Of a DNA stretch of 64,000 bases, positions 58,101 through 64,000 are shown one piece after another; the first letter of the stretch is position 1, and each line of letters opens with the position of its first letter. The position numbers and the translations under genes are program-made. The notes beneath the pieces were generated by a model. It was not told the origin of the DNA and ran no database searches. It was given only the letters and a program-made list of their open reading frames with translations. The stretch is taken from the NCBI GenBank assembly GCA_016858145.1, contig JAEHOE010000032.1, positions 434,001-498,000 on the forward strand. The letters are read 5' to 3'. The DNA comes from Edaphochlamys debaryana. Lineage: Eukaryota; Chlorophyta; Chlorophyceae; Chlamydomonadales.

Positions 58101-60470
58101 AGGCGTGTGGCGCGCCGAGCCATCAACTACCGATATGACAAGCGCGTCAAGCGCCTCTATCGCCGCATGCCTAACGCCACCATGCGTGAGGTGCCCCCAC
58201 CTGAGCAACGCCAAGCCATCATTGAGGAGGCGCATCACCGCTTGGGCCACTGGGGCGCTCGCTGCACGCTCTGCCTGATCCAGAACGGCTACTGGTGGCA
58301 AGGTATGTCTAGAGATGTTGAGTACGTTGTACAGCGCTGCGCGCTCTGCGACCGTGCCAACACCACAGGCAACGTGACCCCTCCGGAGCTGCACCCTCTG
58401 CCAATCCGAGGGCCCTTCTTTCGCTGGCACGTTGACCTGGCAGGCCCCCTCACCGCCACGCAGTCGGGCTACCGGTACGTGATGGTGTGCGTGGAGTCCT
58501 GGACCAAGCACGTGGAGATGATTCCGCTGCGAGGCAAGAGCTCAGAGGAGGTGGCCAATGCTTTCCTCGCCAACGTCCTGGCCCGCTTCTCTGCCCCAGC
58601 GGAGGTGGTCACAGACGGCGGCTCGGAGTTCCAGGGAGCCTTCGCTGCCCTGCTTGAACAGTGCTTTATCGACCACCGGACTACTTCGCCCAATCACCCA
58701 CAGTCCAACGGTGCGGCTGAGCGAGTAGTGCAGATTTGCAAGCGGTCGCTTCGCAAATACTGTGCGCAGAACGTCTCTGCTGAGAAGTGGGACGACTACC
58801 TACCCTGGATCCTGCTGGGCTACCATTGCTCCCCGCAGAAGTCGACCGGCAAGTCCCCCTTCGAGCTTATGTACGGGGCCCCGCCCATGGTACCTCTGGG
58901 CGCCCAGGAGCTCTGGGCTGAGGCCATAGATCCCGATCTCGACCCCCAGCGGGCGGATCAACTCGTGATGCTGCGTGCGCATAACGTGCAGCAAGCCGCC
59001 CCCTTCAACGGCCACAACCTGCTCACGGTGCAGTGGCGCGACCGTCACAACTACGCGCGCGTGAGGGCCGGCGGCTACAAGCCCCGGTTCACCAAGTTTA
59101 ACGTGGGCGACTACGTGTACGTCATCCTGCGCAATCAGAACAACACGCTCCAGCTCCCTGTCCGCGACACGGTGCTGCGCATCGTCGCTGTCAGCGCTGA
59201 AGGCGTGGCCACCCTCACCGGTAGGGACGGCACCACGCGCAAGGAGCACGTCAGCAACCTTGCCCCCTGTCACCTCCAAGACTTGGACCCGATCATAGAT
59301 CCCCGCATCGCCATCCCTCCGCTGGATCTGCCATGCGAGATCTGCGCCTTCCCAGGCGACGAGTCTAAGATGGTCATGTGCGACGGCTGTGGCACAGGAT
59401 GGCACCTGTACTGCCTCCAGCCGCCGCTCAGGTCAGTGCCCCGCGGCACCTGGACCTGCCCTGACTGCCACGCCCGCAGCGTGACCCCGTCAACCATCAA
59501 CCAGCAACCCGCGCCCGCACCCCACGAGGCGCCGGCGCCACCGCTGTTCCCCAACGCCCAGGGCCATCAGCGCATCGCTGAAGCCCAGGCGCTCGAGGGA
59601 GCCGCCTGCTCCCGCAAGGTCCGTGACCCCGCCACCAACGCTCTCGTGGAGCGCCGGGGCACCTTGCACTACACCACTGCCGAACCGCGCAACCGCCCCA
59701 TCGAGGCGCGCTACACCGACGGCACTGTGGAGCGGCTGACTCTGCGTGCGGCTAAGGGCTGCGCCCTTCCGTCAGCCACGGTCCTCTCTGTCGCCACCGG
59801 GGCCCCTCCCTTGGCGTTGCCTGACCACTGGGACCTCTCCTCTGCGAGCGCCCGAGCCGCTGCCCTCTTGCAGCTCCGCTCGGTGCCCAAACTGGCCGCC
59901 AGCATGCCGGAGACCCTCTCGCACGCGGTCACACCCGCGCCCACTGAGGAGGCTTTGAGCTCGCTCCTGGACTATCTGGACGCTAGCCGCTCGCCGGTCA
60001 TTCTGGACCCCTGCGCTGGTGACGAAACCTTAGCCCTGGCGCTGCGTGCCCGCGGCTACACCGTCAGCGCGAACCAGGGCCGGGCCAACACCGCGTCTGG
60101 CTGGCCCAAGCTCGACCCGCTGCAACCGGGTACCTACCGCCGCCTCGCCACGCCCGGCGAGGCCTGGCTCATCATCTCGGCTCCACCCCCAGAGCTGCTG
60201 CCCTTCTGGCTGCCCCGGACCATCGCCATGGTGCCACTGGTTGCGGCCTTCATCCCACGGCGCTTGCTGACGGCCCCGCCGCCTGCTTGGGCTGCACTTC
60301 TTACCCGCCTTCTGGACGAGGAGAGGCTGGCTGTCATCACTGGAGAATCCTGCGGATACGTTGGCGGAAAGCCTGGAGCTTGGCTGATTGTGTTTCGGGA
60401 TGGAACGATGAAAGCGCAGCTGATGCGAGGAATTGGGAAGGGACGCGCCGAGCATTGGGTGCACGCGTAG
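55113..60470 (+). CDS. Retrotransposon pol ORF: RT, RNase H, C5-MTase-like, integrase, PHD finger, MTase-like
   Basis: Uninterrupted frame of 1785 codons, the continuation of the upstream frame after TGA at 55104. Approximate residues: RT 10-250 with MKCDCRAAF and catalytic FVDD (174-177); RNase H 320-440 with HTDFSNVG, KGEMLA and TDHAPL; C5-methyltransferase-like 600-760 (VVVECGTSAATGLEA, PPGYLLEGNLP); integrase about 1030-1290 with the HHCC zinc motif (EEAHHRLGH, CALC), DDE residues in WHVDLAG, VVTDGGSEF and NGAAERV; a GPY/F-like module to about 1390 (FNVGDYVYVIL); PHD finger 1407-1455 with all eight ligands (C-x2-C, C-x2-C, H-x2-C, C-x2-C); methyltransferase-like 1620-1785 (ILDPCAGDETLALAL, ISAPPPELLPFW). 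RT and integrase keep their catalytic residues. The methyltransferase assignments are by motif layout and are inference. Confidence 0.88.
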   Translation: MGPVKIELKHDNPIFEAPRRHSAAERAVEDAKCRELLEADIIEPSNSTKYAMNVTMPGKKGLDGTYASGDKRYCADARRVNAASVRDYFRPPAPEELFARILGAKFIMKCDCRAAFNQLPLAKEDRDKTSFWWCNTLYRYKRLMYGAVNATAAWQRVLSHHVRQYGLQDVVHIFVDDAAVTGSTAEEHEQNLAQFLAMLADINIKLHPDKTVVAADKIEFLGHMVSADRLRPVQAKIAAIQAIQPPRSLTELQSLLGMCNYYRCYIPDFACIASPLYELTKKGVVWGPETWQPKHQEVLDWLKAEFATNNRLLRNPDPNRELILHTDFSNVGISAVLGQLDDDGNEYMCACISRSLNQHERNYTSYKGEMLAACWAMKMLRPYLLGWRFTLVTDHAPLLWLMENQNLVGQYARWALLMQEYDLNVAHRPGKLHHNADTLSRSPMPSSADGSGARMDEDSDPRPPVPKLVPYPTVTPAAQPTVLMSAVQALAQRAREDFSVLAAVTGQGSALMLSPDELLAGGNGTASDAIERPSDPDCTAAQLQTRLANVIANRIVREARDALRALPLPSPRPRRTGNGTTVSLDTSLLSHHFLERAFTDGLVVVECGTSAATGLEACLRAGWTVREYHAWGAPEEERALLRRRLGWLRASFPRQIRGSAVEAPWAALPPGPLSNEHLLNTSANAGQQWLVLANLDSYRVPPERVLDLLGCLQELQPRLPPGYLLEGNLPTTEDTPFGNGLTLDTALLGRPQHSLRDYYTNLAAIEHLRRIVTNGAWAPSNLAASDALPSRQLPICEALLGPPYAACHVPGRTVMVLPPGDLRAMEFPTIRSAPPSPLDPEEICTVSGLEPASLLEPREDGTLVVPTAPEAVLLGLQAPAAARLFTGAQALQRAFITPHHMARMPPLQAPPAAPLGGGEERQNNYAAAQPAALITGAVQRNQTNERWTSALISDVAAIANRQELGAGRYCDPWEDKPLLHYLSQGICPAGLGGEAARRVARRAINYRYDKRVKRLYRRMPNATMREVPPPEQRQAIIEEAHHRLGHWGARCTLCLIQNGYWWQGMSRDVEYVVQRCALCDRANTTGNVTPPELHPLPIRGPFFRWHVDLAGPLTATQSGYRYVMVCVESWTKHVEMIPLRGKSSEEVANAFLANVLARFSAPAEVVTDGGSEFQGAFAALLEQCFIDHRTTSPNHPQSNGAAERVVQICKRSLRKYCAQNVSAEKWDDYLPWILLGYHCSPQKSTGKSPFELMYGAPPMVPLGAQELWAEAIDPDLDPQRADQLVMLRAHNVQQAAPFNGHNLLTVQWRDRHNYARVRAGGYKPRFTKFNVGDYVYVILRNQNNTLQLPVRDTVLRIVAVSAEGVATLTGRDGTTRKEHVSNLAPCHLQDLDPIIDPRIAIPPLDLPCEICAFPGDESKMVMCDGCGTGWHLYCLQPPLRSVPRGTWTCPDCHARSVTPSTINQQPAPAPHEAPAPPLFPNAQGHQRIAEAQALEGAACSRKVRDPATNALVERRGTLHYTTAEPRNRPIEARYTDGTVERLTLRAAKGCALPSATVLSVATGAPPLALPDHWDLSSASARAAALLQLRSVPKLAASMPETLSHAVTPAPTEEALSSLLDYLDASRSPVILDPCAGDETLALALRARGYTVSANQGRANTASGWPKLDPLQPGTYRRLATPGEAWLIISAPPPELLPFWLPRTIAMVPLVAAFIPRRLLTAPPPAWAALLTRLLDEERLAVITGESCGYVGGKPGAWLIVFRDGTMKAQLMRGIGKGRAEHWVHA
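59331..59480 (+). other. PHD finger coding segment in pol
   Basis: Spacing C-x2-C-x11-C-x2-C-x4-H-x2-C-x14-C-x2-C with the Trp two positions before the sixth ligand region (GTGWH) and the WTCPDC end. This is the textbook C4HC3 pattern of histone-tail readers. It follows the integrase, where chromoviruses carry a chromodomain. Confidence 0.88.
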
Positions 60471-60677
60471 CTGAGGAGGTGTAGTCTGGGTTATGAGTCT
60501 TGCAGGCTGTCGCCTGGCAGAGACCGTTAGCATGGTAGGAGCTAAGCCACTGGAGTTGGCTGGAGGAGATTGTTGTCTGTCGTTGAGCGAACTGCTTCTG
60601 ACTTAGGAGTATGGCTTCGAGCCGGTTTCGACTGCGTGCTTTTCTGTAGGGGTGAGCTCTATTGGCTCTGAGCCGCC

Positions 60678-60688
60678 AAGGGGGGGAG
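60678..60688 (+). promoter_or_regulatory. Polypurine tract candidate
   Basis: AAGGGGGGGAG just before the TCTTCCC that starts the 51-bp segment. In LTR elements this tract primes plus-strand DNA and directly precedes the 3' LTR, which suggests the full LTR starts near 60687-60689, not at 60738. Confidence 0.45.
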
Positions 60689-60737
60689 TCTTCCCAGCCG
60701 GCATCGGTATGCCACGAACCATAGTGTGTCCTGACAG
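60687..60737 (+). repeat. 51-bp repeat, copy before the right LTR
   Basis: Begins AGTCTTCCCAGCC, ends GTGTCCTGACAG; identical to 61142-61192 by eye. Probably the true 5' end of the LTR. Confidence 0.7.
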
Positions 60738-61141
60738 CTGACAGAGCACAGTATCGTCGCTGCCACACTATCGTAGGAGTTCGGTGGTTGCTGGGAGTTG
60801 TGGAGGTTGACAAGGGAGAACGACCTGTGTGTGCGCCATGCACTTGTATGGTACAGCATGCATGCTGTACGGCAGCCTCATTCCGCCCGCGGTGAGGATA
60901 GGCTAGCGCTCAGCTCCCGTCTCGTTAAGACGGGAGCACCGCTTCATGCATCGCTTCATGCGTACTGAGACCTGTAACGTCAGAGTTGTTGCATGCCTTG
61001 CCTTCTCTACTGCCAGTCGAAGCAGTCTCTGTGCTACCCTGTCGACAATCTACTCGGAGCGCGTCTCCGCACGGCGTCCGTCAGTCGCCGTTCTCCAGCC
61101 GCGAGTCCTGGGCTACGCCCTTGGCCTTAGCTCGCAATTTT
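60738..61141 (+). repeat. Right 404-bp terminal repeat (putative 3' LTR)
   Basis: Copy of 46820-47223 with no difference that I noticed, consistent with recent insertion despite the broken gag frame. Flanked on both sides by the same 51-bp sequence. Confidence 0.75.
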
Positions 61142-61192
61142 AGTCTTCCCAGCCGGCATCGGTATGCCACGAACCATAGTGTGTCCTGACAG
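61142..61192 (+). repeat. 51-bp repeat, copy after the right LTR
   Basis: Second copy of 60687-60737. It may be the start of a second, truncated LTR in tandem. After it the sequence turns to unrelated DNA (CCCCGCAACCTG). Confidence 0.7.
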
Positions 61193-61665
61193 CCCCGCAA
61201 CCTGCTGCGACAATCTGTCGCCCCCGCCACCCACACGCGCAGCTGGCTGCCTGTGCCCCCAAGATCGGGGCCAGATGAAAGGCCGTCTCGTGCTCAGAGA
61301 GGTCTTTCACTCATTCTCGTTACACACGCATTCATCTACCGCTCCTCTCGGCGGGACCCTTACTTGTTCAGCAAGCCCCCGCACCCCGGCTTCAGCGCCC
61401 TAATGACGCAAATACGCAGCTCAGCTTGACAGCGAGGCATTCCCACCCACCACCGGTAGCCCGGGCTCCACACGGCCGTGTCAAAGACATTAAGAAGGCC
61501 CAGACCCGCCCCTACTTTTGACTGCCAAGCCGCCCATTCACAAGGCGGTTTGAAGCCACGCGCTCAGGCAACGATCAGACCGCCAAGCACCGAGGACCTT
61601 GACACTGATCACGAAGTGTTCCCAGCGATTGCGGGTTGCCGGCGTCACAGTTGCTCATGGCAGGT
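61193..61665. other. Spacer between the element and duplication unit B
   Basis: About 470 bp of DNA not matching unit A or the element. No gene seen. Confidence 0.45.
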
Positions 61666-61771
61666 TTCGGGTGTGGTGGCAGGGCGGCACTTCGAGGCCG
61701 CCTTGCGTGCGGTGCGGCCGGCACTGAGCGCTGCAGACCTTGCGGCGTACGCGGAGTGGGGCCGGCGGTAG
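61666..61771 (+). pseudogene. 3' fragment of the AFG2-like gene
   Basis: Copy of the last ~106 bp of the AFG2-like coding region (43705-43810), still ending at the same stop codon. All upstream exons are missing, so it cannot be a working gene. It marks the left breakpoint of unit B; the bases before it (CTCATGGCAGG) are unrelated to the AFG2 exon. Confidence 0.85.
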
Positions 61772-62135
61772 CTGCAGGGGTCTGTCTGGCGGGTTCTTGG
61801 TTTGGTAGGTGTTGCCGGCGTGCCGAAAGGGCTGGAGGCCTATGCGGGGTGACGGAGGCCGGCGGTAAAGGCATGACCCGCATGTGGAGAAGTGTATGCA
61901 GGTGCAGCTACCCACGCCCGGAGCCTGATCGAGGCAGGCGCCCCGCAACCCAACGGGGGCGCGCTTCGTGCCTCCTTTTCGGGCGATGTTGAAGCTGCAA
62001 TACCTGCCTGCTGCAGGCCCCTGGGTCAGCGACGCTCAACGCCTGGGTCCCCGGGCCTGACACTCTGCGCAGCTGGTGCTGTGGAGGGGCGGGGCGCGCG
62101 TGTCAAGCAGCTGGCCAGCGTGTGTCATCGGCGCA

Positions 62136-62140
62136 TGTAA
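62136..62140 (+). promoter_or_regulatory. TGTAA signal present only in unit B
   Basis: Unit A has CGTAA at the matching place (44175). The site is about 365 bp after the AFG2 stop. The intact AFG2-like gene is therefore the one that lacks it. Confidence 0.35.
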
Positions 62141-62790
62141 GGCGGCATCTGAGACAGCCATTTGTCCGTGTACTGTGCGGATCCCACACCAGCACCCCAA
62201 TAATTGTTTCCGCACATCCCTCAGCTCGGGACCCCAATCGGGTTATCCCCACAACAGAGAGTGCCTTTAACACAAACCAATCACCCTGTCAGTTCTCGCC
62301 GAGATAAGTGCCAGTTCAGCAGTACAGGGACACATAGCACGAATTCTGTCTCCCACTCCCCATGCGCCTGCAGCGCCTCTCGCGCTCGTAACACCCCGCC
62401 TCGGCCAGCGGTCGAAGCCCCTTCCCTGTACCTACGCCCAACGCCGACAGTCTTCCAAGGACCTGAGTCAGGATCCCAGGCAATGCTCGTGCGGAACTCA
62501 ATTGCAATAGATAACATAGCTCTGAGCTCACCCTCCCCGCGCCCCTCCTATCTAGCCCCTCCCCAACTGTGTCCTCGGCTGCGCCCTGGCGCCGCCTGGG
62601 CCTGCCAGAAGCGCCTCCACCGCACAGACACGGCGGTCTCACCCGGCGCTATGCACTGCACTGCAACGCACTGCGCTGCATTGCGCTTTGCTTTAAACCC
62701 GACGCTATGCATGCAAGTTGTGCGCCCCTGCGGCCTCATGCTACGGCACATATGTACGGCACATGTACGGGAAGAAGCCGAGGAGGCGCC

Positions 62791-63880
62791 TCACACGCGG
62801 CCGAAGATGACGGGCTTGGTGGTGGCCACGATGCCCATGGCCTCCTCAATCAGGGGCGTTGGCACCTTTGGGGGCAGGGTTTGAAGTGAACAACGTTCAT
62901 TGGGGGCAGGGGGCGAAGGGGCAGGGGGCGGAGGGGAAGGCGGAGGGCTGATGAGCTAGGTTGCGGATCAGCAGCAAGCAGCGCAGGCGCGTGATCTCGG
63001 ATTGCATAAAGAGCCATGTGCACGGGTCCCTGTGACCGTGAGGGTTCCTGTGGCCACCGCTCGGTCAACCTCTTTCACTACCCCCCTAGCCCCCCGCTGC
63101 CCCATATATACACACCTGCAGCTCCGAGAGGGTGGTCAGCAGGTGGCCCGCCACCAGGTCAAAGTGCTCCTCCTGGGGTGAGTGCCCAGGCGGAAAGGGG
63201 GCGGGGGCGAGGCGGGAGGAGGGGAGGAGGTTAGCGATGCAGACCGTGTGGGGTAGCGCTTGCTTGCAACGAAGCTTGTTGGCTGGCTGGTAGAGTAAGG
63301 CAGGGTGCTAGCGATCATGATTGTGCTTATCAACCTTGGCCCAAAGCTTGGGGACAGAGGAGGGGATAGCACGACAGCTGACGCCCCCCAGCCCCCAAGG
63401 CCAGCCCCTGCCAGCCTCCTCAGACGAGCGAGGCCGCACCCACTCAGGCCGCCTGGGCCGCCCCACCTCAAGTCCCTTCTCCAGAATGAGCCTTCGGTGC
63501 GCAGCGGCCAGGTCGCGGCCCTGGTAGGCACCCGCGCCACCAAACACGTATGTCATGAAGGCGACCTGGGCAGGAGGTGAGCGATGGAGGGGTTAAAAGC
63601 AAAGCGCGATGCTGCGCAGTGCACGATGGCATGCTGCGCGGCGTTGGCTCGGGGACGGAGGTTACCCGTGCCATAACCTCGCCCCCAAATGTCCTCTGGT
63701 TGCTGTGGTGTGTGAGCGGCGTGCTCGCACCTGCTTGCGCTCTTGCGCCTTCATATCGACTCCCTCGAAGAATGGCATCAGGGCCGCATCCTTGAGCAGC
63801 CGCGCGTAGAAGATACCTACGGCGGCCTGCACCGCTTCCGCGCCTCCCAGACGATTGTAGAGCGACTGAGCGGTGTCCAT
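62791..63880 (-). CDS. Truncated (2-on-2) hemoglobin, copy B, intact
   Basis: Four exons: 63880-63731, 63565-63467, 63172-63116, 62865-62791; 381 nt = 126 aa, a normal length for single-domain group I truncated globins. Visible: LYNRLGG near the N-terminus, B10 Tyr25 in IFYARLLKD, FFEGVDM at the CD turn, MTYVFGG with Phe58, proximal His73 (AAAHRRL), then EEHFDLVAGHL and VPTPLIEEAMGIV. Such proteins bind O2/NO with heme; some algal ones take part in NO scavenging and nitrogen control, which is family knowledge. The last acceptor is AAAG|G. The start at 63880 gives the expected N-terminus. The gene and its near-twin copy A lie in a direct duplication; only this copy has an unbroken frame. Confidence 0.9.
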
Positions 63881-64000
63881 GGCTGCTGCGCGCTAAGTGG
63901 GCGGTGGCAAAGCACGTGTGAAGTCGGTCGGACGGGTCGATCTGATGTTTCTCTGGGTCGGACCATGAGTGCAAATGTGGCGTGCGGGCGAGTTATATTG

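Larger units (their letters stand above)
60471..60737 (+). other. 3' untranslated part of the retrotransposon
   Basis: Non-coding DNA between the pol stop and the right LTR. It ends with a polypurine tract (60678-60688) and a 51-bp segment that is repeated after the LTR. Confidence 0.55.
46820..61141 (+). mobile_element. Gypsy-type LTR retrotransposon with PHD finger and methyltransferase-like domains
   Basis: About 14.3 kb between two 404-bp direct repeats. Order: Gag with a zinc-knuckle-like motif, a protease-like region, RT, RNase H, a C5-methyltransferase-like region, integrase, PHD finger, Rossmann methyltransferase-like C-terminus. RT before integrase defines Ty3/Gypsy order. The pol ORF is intact for about 1785 codons, but the upstream frame is interrupted by in-frame stops at 47725, 48634, 51200 and 55104 and by frame changes near 49690, 52440-52520 and 54240. 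The element is therefore probably not autonomous now. No clean target-site duplication is seen. It sits on the plus strand between the two copies of the hemoglobin duplication. Confidence 0.9.
61666..64000. repeat. Direct repeat unit B (segmental duplication, runs off the window)
   Basis: Second copy of 43705-46043, in the same orientation, with about six differences. It still matches at the last base of the window. Confidence 0.9.

Noticed and set aside
46820..61192. 5-bp target-site duplication of the element
   Set aside because: Bases flanking the 404-bp repeats (CGCCC left; ATTTT, AGTCT or CCCCG right, depending on the end chosen) do not match.
1..64000. CRISPR arrays, bacterial operons, rRNA genes
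   Set aside because: None seen; gene structure is eukaryotic with introns throughout.

Overview
The window looks like nuclear DNA of a volvocalean green alga (Chlamydomonas or a close relative). It is very GC-rich. Its genes are split by many short, GC-rich GT-AG introns, TGTAA poly(A) signals sit downstream of several stop codons, and the gene content (a GPR1/FUN34/YaaH transporter cluster, a single-domain truncated hemoglobin, a large Gypsy element) fits that group. Exon boundaries below were derived by hand from splice sites, reading phase and conserved motifs. For every multi-exon model the phases add up, but no transcript or database search was available.

Layout. (1) 1-12.2 kb: four GPR1/FUN34/YaaH (acetate-permease family) genes with the same five-exon structure. 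Copies 1 and 2 are head-to-head in a large inverted duplication around a 1.2-kb spacer, and copies 3 and 4 are on the minus strand. (2) 13.98-18.92 kb, minus: an Aurora/CALK-like Ser/Thr kinase, 11 exons. (3) 20.28-24.33 kb, minus: MCM9, 7 exons. (4) 25.95-33.92 kb, minus: a very long WNK-type kinase, 16 exons including a 15-nt microexon. (5) 35.1-38.7 kb, plus: a protein only weakly reminiscent of PPP1R36, with an uncertain first exon. (6) 39.6-43.8 kb, plus: a double-AAA ATPase of the AFG2/SPATA5L1 type. (7) 44.8-45.9 kb, minus: a truncated hemoglobin with a frameshift. (8) 46.8-61.1 kb, plus: a ~14.3-kb Gypsy-type LTR retrotransposon. (9) 61.7-64.0 kb: a second, near-identical copy of the AFG2 tail and the truncated hemoglobin gene; this hemoglobin copy is intact.

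Most notable is the retrotransposon. Its last ORF (about 1785 codons) carries RT, RNase H, a region resembling a catalytically dead cytosine-C5 methyltransferase, a complete DDE integrase, a canonical C4HC3 PHD finger, and a C-terminal Rossmann methyltransferase-like domain with a DPCAG motif. The upstream gag/protease part is broken by four in-frame stops and about three frameshifts. The element lies between two ~2.3-kb direct repeats that differ at about six positions, one of which is a 4-bp insertion that breaks the upstream hemoglobin copy.

The host genes do not form an operon and do not obviously share a pathway. The only functional groupings are the transporter array, the two hemoglobin copies, and possibly the two kinases as cilium/cell-cycle or ion-homeostasis regulators.
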